NCBI GenBank assembly: GCA_040902195.1
Contig: JBBDXS010000014.1
Span: 1-64,000 of the forward strand
Direction: 5' to 3'
DNA: 64,000 bases
From: JBBDXS01 sp040902195
Lineage (GTDB): Bacteria > Chloroflexota > Dehalococcoidia > DSTF01 > RBG-16-68-14
The notes under the pieces are model-generated. The model was given only the letters and a program-made list of their open reading frames with translations, was not told where the DNA came from and made no database searches. Positions 29,497-37,863 of the stretch are shown here, in pieces; the stretch's first letter is position 1; each line of letters starts with the position of its first letter. The position numbers and the translations under genes were made by a program.

Positions 29497-30351
29497 CTGC
29501 CCCACAGCTACCGCCTGGGCAATCTTGAGCTGCGGATCCTGAGCGACGGCGTTTTCTATCAGGACGCGGGCGCGGTCTTCGGCATCGTGCCGCGCGTGAT
29601 GTGGGAACGCACCGTCAACCCGGCGCTCGACAGCCAGTACCGCATGTCGCTCGGTCTGAACAGCGTGCTTGTGCGCTCGCACGACAAGCTCGTGTTAATC
29701 GAGACCGGCGTCGGCGATAAGGAAGGGCACCGGCGCCAGGCGTCGCCCGCGAGCGAAGGGACGCTGCTGCGCGAGCTGGACGCCATCGGCATACGCCCGG
29801 ACGAGATCGACGTCGTGATCAACACACACCTGCACGCCGACCACTGCGGCTGGAACACGCGTGCGGCCACGGACGGGCGCATCGTGCCGTCGTTTCCGAA
29901 CGCGACGTACCTGATCCAGCGCGGCGAATGGGAGGCCGCGTTGCACCCGAACGAGCGCACGCGCGCGACGTACTTCGCGGAGAACCTGCTGCCGCTCAAG
30001 GAAGCAGGCGTCCTCGAGCTGGTCGACGGTGAACACGCGGTCACGCCGGAGATCACGATCCTGCCGACGCGCGGCCATACCGAGGACCACGCCTCGGTCG
30101 TGCTGGCCTCCGGCGGGGAGACGGCGATCTACATCGGCGACATGGTCCAGCACCACGTCCAGCTCGAGCGCACGGCGTGGGTCTCGTCGTTCGACCTGCT
30201 GCCGCTCGTGTCGATGGACACGAAGCGGGCGATCGTGGAGCGGGCAATCCGCGAGCGCGCGCTGATCGTGAGCGTGCACAGCCCTTACCCGGGCCTGGGA
30301 CGCATGTCGATGACCGAGGACGGCAAGAAGCACTGGGAGCCGGTCGCATGA
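29497..30351 (+). CDS. MBL-fold metallo-hydrolase, probable CTG start
   Basis: Paralogue of the MBL hydrolase at 26.9 kb, 284 residues. The zinc motif is HLHADH near residue 112; PTRGHTEDHAS and YIGDMVQHHVQ give further ligands. The conserved N-terminus (PHSYRLGNLELRILSDG) lies upstream of the first ATG/GTG/TTG in frame (GTG 29587), between an in-frame TAG at 29482 and that codon. GAGGAGG at 29484-29490 is followed after six bases by CTG 29497, which aligns exactly with the ATG of the paralogue. A CTG start is therefore the best reading; GTG 29587 would cut off two conserved strands. Confidence 0.8.
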   Translation: MPHSYRLGNLELRILSDGVFYQDAGAVFGIVPRVMWERTVNPALDSQYRMSLGLNSVLVRSHDKLVLIETGVGDKEGHRRQASPASEGTLLRELDAIGIRPDEIDVVINTHLHADHCGWNTRAATDGRIVPSFPNATYLIQRGEWEAALHPNERTRATYFAENLLPLKEAGVLELVDGEHAVTPEITILPTRGHTEDHASVVLASGGETAIYIGDMVQHHVQLERTAWVSSFDLLPLVSMDTKRAIVERAIRERALIVSVHSPYPGLGRMSMTEDGKKHWEPVA

Positions 30352-30378
30352 GCGGTTGGTCAACTCGCCTCGAGGCTT

Positions 30379-30461
30379 GTAGGGACAGGCCTTCAGGCCT
30401 GTCCGGCCCACTCGATGGCGTTGGACGTAAGGGCCGGACAGAGCTAAAGCTCTGTCCCTAC
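30379..30461. repeat. Composite palindromic element B
   Basis: Same design as element A: exact terminal inverted repeats GTAGGGACAG (30379-30388) and CTGTCCCTAC (30452-30461), and inner pair CTGTCCGGCCC (30399-30409) and GGGCCGGACAG (30431-30441). Length is 83 bases against 107 for A. It sits in the spacer before gcvT. Confidence 0.85.
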
Positions 30462-30502
30462 GGCCACCCCACGCGCACCCCATTCGTTTCGGATGGCTGC
30501 TC

Positions 30503-31603
30503 ATGACGACAGCGGCGCTGCGACAGCTCCCGCTCGCCGATGCGCATAGAGCGCTAGGCGCGCGCTTCGCGCCGTTCGCGGGTTGGGAGATGCCGGTGCA
30601 GTACGCCGGCATCGTCGAGGAGCACAACGCCGTACGTCAGCGCGCCGGCGTCTTCGACGTCTCGCACATGGGACGCCTCTACGTGACCGGCCGCGACGCA
30701 GGACGCCTGTTGCGTCGCGCGCACACCTACAAGATCGACGAGATCGCGGAAGGCGAGGCGCACTACGCGCTCCTCTGCGACGAGAACGGCGGCATCCTGG
30801 ACGACGTGTTCATCTACCGCCTCGAGGCAGAGCGATTCCTCGTCGTGAACAACGCGGCGAACGCGGAGGTCGGACGCGAGCGCATCACGTTGTTCCGCGA
30901 AGACGGGATGGACGCGCAAATCGACGACCGCCAGGCCGAGACCGTCATGCTGGCCGTCCAGGGCCCGGACGCGCCCGAGATCGTCTCGCGCGTGGTCGGG
31001 ACCGACCTGCGCGACGGGCTGCCGAGGCGCCGCTGCATGGAGATCGACTTCGAGGGGGAGCCGCTCTTCGCGTCGCGCACAGGCTACACGGGTGAGGACG
31101 GCTTCGAGCTGGTCGCGCCGGTACGCACGGCCCGCGTGCTGCTCCAGGGGCTTGTCGCGGCCGGCGTCGCGCCAGCCGGCCTCGGCGCGCGCGACACGCT
31201 GCGGCTGGAGGCGGCGCTGCCGCTTTACGGCAACGACATCGACGCGACGACGAACCCCTTCGAGGCCGGGCTCGGCTTCGCGGTCATTTTCGATGACGAT
31301 GCGGACTTCTCGGGCCGGGACGCCCTCGCGCAGGCTAAGGAGGGTGGGCTGAGCCGCAAGCTATCGTGCCTGCGCGCAGAAGGTCGCGGCATCATGCGGT
31401 CGCATTACGTCATCTTGCACGGCGGCGATGAGGTGGCTACAGTTGCCAGCGGCGGCTTCTCCCCCACGTTGAACGTCAGCATCGGCATGGCCTACCTGCC
31501 GGTCGATCTGGCGCGCGAAGGGACAGAGCTGCAGGTAGACGCGCGCGGCAAGCCGCTCCCCGTCCACGTCGTCAAGCGTCCGTTCTACCGGGCGGCCAAA
31601 TAG
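30503..31603 (+). CDS. gcvT: Aminomethyltransferase (glycine cleavage T protein)
   Basis: T protein of the glycine cleavage system: takes the aminomethyl group from lipoyl-GcvH, releases ammonia and forms methylene-tetrahydrofolate. It is 366 residues. RFAPFAGWEMPVQYAGIVEE and FDVSHMGRLYVTG are the family N-terminus; RTGYTGEDGFEL and ARDTLRLEAALPLYGNDI contain the folate-site residues. It is the first gene of the gcvT-H-PA-PB operon. The start ATG 30503 has no strong ribosome site. Confidence 0.95.
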   Translation: MTTAALRQLPLADAHRALGARFAPFAGWEMPVQYAGIVEEHNAVRQRAGVFDVSHMGRLYVTGRDAGRLLRRAHTYKIDEIAEGEAHYALLCDENGGILDDVFIYRLEAERFLVVNNAANAEVGRERITLFREDGMDAQIDDRQAETVMLAVQGPDAPEIVSRVVGTDLRDGLPRRRCMEIDFEGEPLFASRTGYTGEDGFELVAPVRTARVLLQGLVAAGVAPAGLGARDTLRLEAALPLYGNDIDATTNPFEAGLGFAVIFDDDADFSGRDALAQAKEGGLSRKLSCLRAEGRGIMRSHYVILHGGDEVATVASGGFSPTLNVSIGMAYLPVDLAREGTELQVDARGKPLPVHVVKRPFYRAAK

Positions 31604-31637
31604 GCCTCCGGCCGACAGCTTAGTTAGGTGTACCACC

Positions 31638-32039
31638 GTGAAGTTTCCTGACGACCTGCGTTACACGAAAGAGCACGAATGGGTGCGCATCGATGGCGAT
31701 GCGGGCACGATCGGCATCACGGACTATGCGCAGGACATGCTCGGTGACGTCGTCTATCTCGATCTGCCCGCTGCGGGCGCGACGGTGGCGCAGCACGACA
31801 AGATGGGCGAGATCGAGTCGGTAAAGGCCGTCTCGGACCTCTACTCGCCTGTGAGCGGCGAGATCGTCGAGGTGAACAAGGAGGCCATCGACAGCCCGGA
31901 GCTCGTGAACAATGAGCCGTACGCGCGCGGCTGGATGATCAAGGTGCGCCTCAGCGACGCGGGCGAGTTCGACACGCTGCTCTCCGCAGAGGACTACGAG
32001 GCGCTGGTCGACAAGATCATGGAGGAGGAAACGGACTAG
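31638..32039 (+). CDS. gcvH: Glycine cleavage H protein
   Basis: Lipoyl carrier of the glycine cleavage system, 133 residues. The lipoylated lysine is K63 in GEIESVKAVSDLYSP. The conserved opening YTKEHEWVRID and a GDVVYLDLPAAG strand are present, as is the C-terminal ARGWMIKVRLS. GTG 31638 begins it at the conserved position. It is 34 bases after gcvT and 19 before gcvPA. Confidence 0.96.
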   Translation: MKFPDDLRYTKEHEWVRIDGDAGTIGITDYAQDMLGDVVYLDLPAAGATVAQHDKMGEIESVKAVSDLYSPVSGEIVEVNKEAIDSPELVNNEPYARGWMIKVRLSDAGEFDTLLSAEDYEALVDKIMEEETD

Positions 32040-32058
32040 CTCCTCCATAGCCCACTCC

Positions 32059-33363
32059 ATGGCCCACCCCTACATCCCCCTGACCGACGACGACCACGCG
32101 GCGATGCTCGCGACGGTTGGCGTCGCATCGATCGACGAGCTGTTCGCCGAGATCCCGGCCGAGCACCGCAACCCGCCGCTCGATCTGCCGCCGATGCTGT
32201 CGGAGGTCGAGCTGATGCGCGAGATGCCGGCGCTGGCCGCGCGCAGCCGCTCGACGAGCGAGCTAACGAGCTTCCTCGGCGCGGGCGCCTATCGCCACTA
32301 CATCCCGAGCGTCGTCGACCACATCATCCGCCGCGGCGAATACCTGACGGCCTACACGCCCTACCAGCCGGAGATCAGCCAGGGCACGCTCCAGACGATC
32401 TTCGAGTTCCAATCAATCGTTTGCGAGCTGACCGGCATGGACGTGGCGAACGCCGGCATGTACGAAGGCGCGAGCGCGCTGGCCGAGGCCTGCCTGATGG
32501 CCTGCGCCGTCACAGGACGCGATCGCATCGTCTTGGTCGATACGGTGCACCCGCATTCGATCGACGTGGTGCGGACGTACGCCGAGGGGCGGGACATCGC
32601 GGTCGACGTCGTACCGCCAGGCGACCTATCGCTCGAGGGCGCCGCTTGCGTCGCCGTGCAGCAACCGAACTTCTTCGGCTACATCGAGGCCCTCTCGCTG
32701 CTCGGCGAGGCGGCGCACGCCGCCGGCGCGCTCTTCGTCGTCTCCGCCGACCCCGTCTGGCTTGGCATGTTCCGCCCGCCGTCCGACTACGGCGCCGACG
32801 TCGTCGTGGGAGAAGGGCAACCGCTGGGCGTACCCGTCAGCTTCGGAGGCCCGTACGTGGGCCTCTTCGCCTGTCGAGACCGCTTCGTGCGGCACATGCC
32901 GGGGCGCATCGTCGGCCGCACGAAGGACGCGCAGGGCCGCACCGGCTACGTGCTCACGCTCCAGACGCGCGAGCAGCACATCCGGCGCGAGCGCGCAACG
33001 TCCAACATCTGCACGAGCCAGCAGCTCGTCGCGCTGGCGTTCACGGTCGCGGCGTGCACGCTCGGCAAGCAGGGCCTGCGCCGCATGGCCGAGCTGTGCT
33101 ACCACAAGTCGCACTACGCCGCCGAGCGCATCGCTGCGCTGCCGGGCTACTCGCTGCCCGTTCAGGGACACTTCTTCCAGGAGTTCGTCGTCTCCTGCCC
33201 GATCGCGCCGGCCGAGCTGAACAAGCGCTTGCTCGATCGCGGGATCATGGGCGGCTACGACGTCTCGGACCGATACGAAAACGGCGTGCTGCTCTGCGTC
33301 TCGGAGCTGCACACGAAGGACGACATCGATGCGCTGGTGGACGCGCTGGCTGGCAACGGATAA
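32059..33363 (+). CDS. gcvPA: Glycine dehydrogenase (decarboxylating) subunit 1
   Basis: N-terminal half of the split P protein, 434 residues. Together with subunit 2 it decarboxylates glycine and loads the aminomethyl group on GcvH. MLATVGVASIDELFAEIP and FLGAGAYRHYIPSVVDHI are family signatures; YTPYQPEISQGTLQTIFEFQ and GEGQPLGVPVSFGGPYVG follow. The two-subunit form occurs in many Firmicutes, Chloroflexota and archaea. Its end overlaps an AACGGAT repeat, and the expected neighbour gcvPB is displaced by a GxxExxY gene. Confidence 0.95.
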   Translation: MAHPYIPLTDDDHAAMLATVGVASIDELFAEIPAEHRNPPLDLPPMLSEVELMREMPALAARSRSTSELTSFLGAGAYRHYIPSVVDHIIRRGEYLTAYTPYQPEISQGTLQTIFEFQSIVCELTGMDVANAGMYEGASALAEACLMACAVTGRDRIVLVDTVHPHSIDVVRTYAEGRDIAVDVVPPGDLSLEGAACVAVQQPNFFGYIEALSLLGEAAHAAGALFVVSADPVWLGMFRPPSDYGADVVVGEGQPLGVPVSFGGPYVGLFACRDRFVRHMPGRIVGRTKDAQGRTGYVLTLQTREQHIRRERATSNICTSQQLVALAFTVAACTLGKQGLRRMAELCYHKSHYAAERIAALPGYSLPVQGHFFQEFVVSCPIAPAELNKRLLDRGIMGGYDVSDRYENGVLLCVSELHTKDDIDALVDALAGNG

Positions 33364-33383
33364 GGAACGGATAAACGGATGAG
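33349..33383. repeat. AACGGAT-unit repeat, copy 2
   Basis: Three AACGGAT units spanning the gcvPA stop and the GxxExxY start. The first 24 bases match 23241-23264 with one mismatch. An inverted array of the same unit lies at the other end of the GxxExxY gene. Confidence 0.7.
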
Positions 33384-33867
33384 TGATCGAGGACGGATCG
33401 CAAAGCCTCATGAAGACCTCACTTATAAGGTGATCGGCTGCGCGATGCGCGTGCACAATAAGCTCGGTCCTGGACTCAAGGAAGCCATGTACCAGCGTGC
33501 GCTATCCCTCGAAATGGAGGAGACGGGACTATCGTTCGACACTGAGCACCCCATCGAGATCCATCTCGATGAAGCTGCAATTGGGCTGCTGTACCTCGAT
33601 CATATCGTTGAAGGCAAGGTTGTTGTCGAGGAGAAGGCGCTCTCGCACGTCATGACAAATGACGAGGTCGCGCAGGTCATCACCTATCTCTGCGCAACAG
33701 GCTATGAGGTTGGTCTGCTCCTGAATTTTGGTCGGCGGCAGCTAGAGTATCGTCGCATCTTTCCGCCAAAGGATTTGGCCCGGTGGCGCGAGCGGATCCG
33801 CCGCTACGTCTGGAATCCCCAGCCGAGCGTATCCGTTAATCCGTTAGGCCATCCGGTGACAGAATGA
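33379..33867 (+). CDS. GxxExxY family protein (PD-(D/E)XK nuclease-like fold)
   Basis: 162-residue protein of the GxxExxY family (PF13366-like). The name motif is visible as GLKEAMY near residue 32, and VVEEKAL near residue 75 supplies an ExK resembling the PD-(D/E)XK core; GLLLNFGRRQLEYRRI closes the domain. The family's function is unestablished. Remarkably it is inserted between gcvPA and gcvPB, flanked by AACGGAT repeats in opposite orientation, and its TGA overlaps the gcvPB ATG. Its codons are also less GC-rich than those of its neighbours, consistent with transfer. Confidence 0.88.
   Translation: MSDRGRIAKPHEDLTYKVIGCAMRVHNKLGPGLKEAMYQRALSLEMEETGLSFDTEHPIEIHLDEAAIGLLYLDHIVEGKVVVEEKALSHVMTNDEVAQVITYLCATGYEVGLLLNFGRRQLEYRRIFPPKDLARWRERIRRYVWNPQPSVSVNPLGHPVTE
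33831..33856. repeat. AACGGAT-unit repeat, inverted copy
   Basis: ATCCGTTAATCCGTTAGGCC then ATCCGG: the reverse complement of the AACGGAT units at 33349-33383. It forms the last codons of the GxxExxY gene. Confidence 0.65.
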
Positions 33868-35321
33868 ACGCGGACTTCGGCGCGACGCTGACGTTCGATC
33901 TGAGCCGGCCGGGGCGCATCGGAACGGTGCTGCCGCCGCTCGATGTGCCGGAGGCGGAGCTACCGCCCGCGGAGCACATGCGCGAGGAGCTCACGCTGCC
34001 GGAGATGGCACAGCTCGATGTCGTCCGCTACTTTACGCGCCTCTCTCAGCTCAACTACAGCATCGATACGGGCTTCTACCCGCTCGGGAGCTGCTCGATG
34101 AAGTACAACCCGAAGATCAACGAGGACGTCGCGCGGCTGCCCGGCTTCGCGCAGCTCCACCCGATGCAGCCCGCCGAGACGGCGCAGGGAGCGCTCGAGC
34201 TGATGGCCAGGCTGCAGACGATACTTGCGGAGATCACGGGCATGGACGACGTCTCGCTCGCGCCCGCGGCCGGCGCGCACGGCGAGCTGGCGGGCATCCT
34301 CATCGCGCGGGCGTACCACGACGCGAACGGCGGCGCGCGCAAACGCGTCCTCGTGCCGGACTCCGCGCACGGCACGAACCCGGCGACGGCGGCGATGGCC
34401 GGCTTCGAGGTGACCAGCATCCCCACGGACGTAGACGGCAACATCGATCTGCCCGCGCTGGAGCAGGCGCTCGAAGACGGCGGCGAGGGCATCGCGGCGC
34501 TGATGCTGACGCTGCCGAGCACGCTGGGGTTGTTTGAGCCGCGCATCGTGCGCATCGCGGAGCTGGTGCACCAACGCGGAGCACTGCTCTACGGCGACGG
34601 CGCGAACATGAACGCGATGCTCGGGCGCGTGAAGCCGGGCGAGCTCGGCTTCGATGTGTTCCATCTCAACCTGCACAAGACGTTCAGCACGCCGCATGGC
34701 GGCGGCGGCCCCGGGGCAGGACCGATCGCGGTGAAGTCGCATCTCGCGCCGTTCCTGCCGACGCCGCACGTCCGCCTCGGCGAGGACGGCTCGTTCGTGG
34801 TCGATAGGCCGTCGCGCAGCATCGGGCGGCTGGGGCTGTTCTACGGCAACTTCGGCGTGCTCGTGCGCGCGTACACGTACATCCGCTCGCTCGGCGCCGG
34901 CGGCCTGCGCTCGATGAGCGAGGCGGCGGTGCTTAACGCGAACTACATCCAGGCGCGGCTACAGGACGCCTACCGCCTCCCCTACCGCCGCCGCTGCATG
35001 CACGAGGTGGTCCTCTCCGGCTCGCGGCAGAAGGCGAAGGGCGTCCGGACGCTCGACATTGCGAAGCGGCTCATCGACTACGGTTTCCACCCGCCGACCG
35101 TCTACTTCCCGCTGATCGTCGACGAGGCGATGATGATCGAGCCGACGGAGTCGGAGAGCAAAGAGACGCTGGACGCGTTCTGCGACGCGATGCTGGCGAT
35201 CGCGCGGGAGGCGGACGAATCGCCGGAGCTGGCGCGCACAGCGCCGCACGACACGCCCGTCGGCCGCCTCGATGAGGCGACGGCGGCGCGCAAGCCGGTC
35301 CTAAGGTGGCGGAAGGCGTAG
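33864..35321 (+). CDS. gcvPB: Glycine dehydrogenase (decarboxylating) subunit 2
   Basis: C-terminal, PLP-binding half of the split P protein, 485 residues. The Schiff-base lysine is K272 in NLHKTFSTPHGGGGPG; FYPLGSCSMKYNP and PDSAHGTNPATAAM are strong family signatures. ATG 33864 overlaps the upstream GxxExxY stop, so its translation probably depends on that inserted gene being translated. It completes the T-H-P1-P2 operon; the L protein (lipoamide dehydrogenase) is not here. Confidence 0.96.
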   Translation: MNADFGATLTFDLSRPGRIGTVLPPLDVPEAELPPAEHMREELTLPEMAQLDVVRYFTRLSQLNYSIDTGFYPLGSCSMKYNPKINEDVARLPGFAQLHPMQPAETAQGALELMARLQTILAEITGMDDVSLAPAAGAHGELAGILIARAYHDANGGARKRVLVPDSAHGTNPATAAMAGFEVTSIPTDVDGNIDLPALEQALEDGGEGIAALMLTLPSTLGLFEPRIVRIAELVHQRGALLYGDGANMNAMLGRVKPGELGFDVFHLNLHKTFSTPHGGGGPGAGPIAVKSHLAPFLPTPHVRLGEDGSFVVDRPSRSIGRLGLFYGNFGVLVRAYTYIRSLGAGGLRSMSEAAVLNANYIQARLQDAYRLPYRRRCMHEVVLSGSRQKAKGVRTLDIAKRLIDYGFHPPTVYFPLIVDEAMMIEPTESESKETLDAFCDAMLAIAREADESPELARTAPHDTPVGRLDEATAARKPVLRWRKA

Positions 35322-35362
35322 ACGCTAGACACCCCCTACCCGCCCTCGCTACCCTGATCGAG

Positions 35363-36547
35363 ATGCCCCGCATAGCTATAGCGACGCTCGTTCTCGCCCT
35401 CCTCCTCGCTGCGTGCGGTGGCGGCGATAACGAATCGGAGCCGACGGCGACCCCGCCCGCGGGCGAGACGCCTGTTATCGAATCGACGCCGACCGCTACG
35501 GAGTCCGGCGTTTCGATCCCGCAGACGGAGGCGGCCGCGAACATCACCGTCCCGGACGGCTTCACCGCCTACGCCATCGCGACGGGCCTCAACCGCGCAA
35601 GCTCCCTCGCGCTCGCGGACGACGGGACGATCTACGTATCGGAGCGCGCCGGCACCGTGTACCGCCTCGTCGATAACGACGGCAACGGCGTGTTCGAGAC
35701 GCTTACGACGTTCGCGGACGGTTACGCAGAGATCACCGGCCTCTTCGTCGCGCCCGACAACACGGTCTACGTCTCCAGCCGCGGCCGCATCACAACGGAG
35801 CGCGACACGGACGGCGACGGCGAGGCGGACGAGGACAACGCGATCATCGTCGGGCTGCCGAACGGACGGCACCAGAACAACGGGCTGCTCTTCGGGCCGG
35901 ACGGCAAGCTCTACTTCACGAACGGCTCCACGTGCGACGACTGCGTTGAGACGGACGAACGCTCCGCTGCGATCCTGCAGGCGGAAGCCGACGGCAGCAA
36001 CGTGCGCGTCTACGCGACCGGCCTGCGCAACCCATACGACATCGCGTTCGACGCGTCGGGGCGCCTCTGGTCGACCGATAACGGCTCGGACGATCCGTGC
36101 GCGACGATCGACGAGCTGGACATGATCATCGACGGCGGCGACTACGGCTGGCCCTACGGCGAAGACGGCTGCGATCCGCTCAACGACGGCATCGCGCCGG
36201 TGGCGAGCCTGGGCCTCCATACGGCGTCGACGGGCATCGACTACTACAGCGCGGACCAGTTCCCGGCGCAGTACCAGGGCAATCTCTACATGACGGTCTG
36301 GGGCAGCTTCTTCGCGGAGCCCGAGCTGCCCCCGCAGCTCCTGCGGGGGACGATCAGCGCGCGCTCGGGCGGTCCCAGCACCGACAACCCCCTTGAGGTC
36401 GTCCCGGAACAGTTCGCGATCGGGTTCCAGCACCCGATCGACGTCCTCGTCGACCACGACGGCACGCTGCTGGTGCTGGACTACGGAACAAACGAGGCGG
36501 ACGACGGCTCAGCGGCCGTCTATCGCATCGTCTACACGGGCCCGTAG
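35363..36547 (+). CDS. Lipoprotein of the glucose/sorbosone dehydrogenase family
   Basis: 394-residue lipoprotein: signal peptide, lipobox LAAC (near residue 17), Pro/Thr linker, then a six-bladed beta-propeller of the soluble PQQ-dependent sugar dehydrogenase (GSDH) family. Propeller motifs include SSLALADDGTIYVSERAGTV, GRHQNNGLLFGPDGKLYFTN and YATGLRNPYDIAFDASGRLW. GLRNP and DNGSDD-type motifs are common to the family. Whether PQQ is bound is unclear. ATG 35363 is chosen since the signal peptide starts there; an upstream start at 35306 would overlap gcvPB. Confidence 0.88.
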   Translation: MPRIAIATLVLALLLAACGGGDNESEPTATPPAGETPVIESTPTATESGVSIPQTEAAANITVPDGFTAYAIATGLNRASSLALADDGTIYVSERAGTVYRLVDNDGNGVFETLTTFADGYAEITGLFVAPDNTVYVSSRGRITTERDTDGDGEADEDNAIIVGLPNGRHQNNGLLFGPDGKLYFTNGSTCDDCVETDERSAAILQAEADGSNVRVYATGLRNPYDIAFDASGRLWSTDNGSDDPCATIDELDMIIDGGDYGWPYGEDGCDPLNDGIAPVASLGLHTASTGIDYYSADQFPAQYQGNLYMTVWGSFFAEPELPPQLLRGTISARSGGPSTDNPLEVVPEQFAIGFQHPIDVLVDHDGTLLVLDYGTNEADDGSAAVYRIVYTGP

Positions 36548-36567
36548 GGGAGGCCTTTAGGCCTCCC
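36544..36567. repeat. Short palindrome between convergent genes
   Basis: GGGAGGCCT (36548-36556) and AGGCCTCCC (36559-36567) with a TT centre, preceded by GTAG. It overlaps the stop codons of both the sugar dehydrogenase and larA-like genes and could act as a bidirectional terminator. Confidence 0.6.
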
Positions 36568-37858
36568 GCAACGTCTCTTCGGCCAGCCTCGGCACGGTGA
36601 GCTGGCCGTAGGGCAGCGCCAGGACCGATGGCTCCCCGCCGCGCTCGCGGACGTGTCGCGCGCGCAGTTCCGCGATCGTCGACGCGACGTCCTCGCTGTA
36701 GCGCAGATGCGCCGCCTCCGTCGCTTCGCGCGACAGGCTGGAATGCAACCAGACATTCGCTTTCGCCTGCACCATCGCCTGGACCTGGACCTGCCACTGA
36801 TCGAAGCAGGCGAAGCCGGGCGCGCGGATACGGTCGAGCAGCGCCGCGGGCCCCGACAGGTCGGGGCTCATGAGCAGGCCCGTGTACTCGGCCATGCCGA
36901 CACCGTCGCGGCACTCCGCGACGAGTATGATGTCGCCACCAGGACGGACAGCCTGCGCGGCGACCGACATGCCCTTCACCGACTGGTAGAGGTTCAGATC
37001 GGCCGGATAGCCCATGTTCGTGCTCACGACGATGTCGAACGCGTGCGGGACCGCGCGCACGTACTGTCGCTCCGCCTGCGCGATACCGGCGTCGTGCGCG
37101 GCGGCGAGCTCTCCGGCGAAGACGCCGGTGATCTCGCGCCGTTCGTTCAGCGTCACGTTGAGCAAGAACAACGGCTTCGTGAGTAACGCGATGTCGCGCT
37201 GTTCCTCGAAGATCGGATTGCCGCCGGTGATGCACCAGGTTGCATTCGGATGCGAGAGCATCTCGGCGCCGTGGTTGCTCATGACGATCTCGACGCCCGC
37301 GACGCCGGGCATGACGCCCTTGCCGCCGCCCGAGTAGCCCGCGAACAAGTGCGGCTCGATGAAGCCGGTGACGATCCTCACGTCCGCCTCAAGGTAGCGG
37401 CGGTTCATCCACACGTCGACGCCGCGCGCCGTTGTGGTGAGGAGGGCCATCGATTGCCTGTCGCGCGCGTCGTGGCAAACGACCTCGTACGAAGACGCGA
37501 TCGCGCGCCCGAGTATGCGGTCGACCTCATCCGGCGTAGCGACACCGTGCATGCCCGTGCCGATGACGATCGAGACGTGCTCGCGCGGGATGCCGGCCTC
37601 GTGCAGCGTCGCGAGGACGGGCGGCAGGAGGATGTCGTTCGGGACGGGGCGCGTGATGTCGCTGACGACGATCGCGACGGTGTCGTCCGCGCGCGCGAGC
37701 TCTCGCAGCGGCGGCGAGCCTATCGGCCGCGCGATCGCCTCCGCTACGGCGCGCGCCGGGTCATCGATGCCGGCCGTGCGCCCCGGTTCCAGAACAACAG
37801 CGCCGTCCGGCAGCTCGACATCGAGCCCGTGCTCTCCGTACGCGAGGCGGACGTTCAT
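36557..37858 (-). CDS. larA: Nickel-pincer-type racemase, LarA family
   Basis: LarA-like protein of 433 residues. LarA enzymes use a nickel pincer nucleotide to racemise lactate or other 2-hydroxyacids. The motifs VSDITRPVPNDILLPPVL, IGTGMHG (first catalytic His) and EPHLFAGYSGGGKGVMPG, with the His and cofactor-attaching Lys, are all present. ATG 37858 starts the conserved MNVRLAYG. The cofactor genes larB, larC and larE are not in the window, so the enzyme depends on genes elsewhere or on a different hydroxyacid. The small protein just upstream is coupled to it. Confidence 0.85.
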   Translation of the reverse strand: MNVRLAYGEHGLDVELPDGAVVLEPGRTAGIDDPARAVAEAIARPIGSPPLRELARADDTVAIVVSDITRPVPNDILLPPVLATLHEAGIPREHVSIVIGTGMHGVATPDEVDRILGRAIASSYEVVCHDARDRQSMALLTTTARGVDVWMNRRYLEADVRIVTGFIEPHLFAGYSGGGKGVMPGVAGVEIVMSNHGAEMLSHPNATWCITGGNPIFEEQRDIALLTKPLFLLNVTLNERREITGVFAGELAAAHDAGIAQAERQYVRAVPHAFDIVVSTNMGYPADLNLYQSVKGMSVAAQAVRPGGDIILVAECRDGVGMAEYTGLLMSPDLSGPAALLDRIRAPGFACFDQWQVQVQAMVQAKANVWLHSSLSREATEAAHLRYSEDVASTIAELRARHVRERGGEPSVLALPYGQLTVPRLAEETLREA

Positions 37859-37863
37859 TGGCC

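Noticed and set aside
30352..30502. A glycine riboswitch before gcvT
   Set aside because: The spacer is filled by palindromic element B, and no glycine aptamer core could be recognised.
33349..33856. A CRISPR array from the AACGGAT repeats
   Set aside because: Units are 7 bases with 1-9 base spacing, not 24-40 base repeats with unique spacers, and no cas genes are present.
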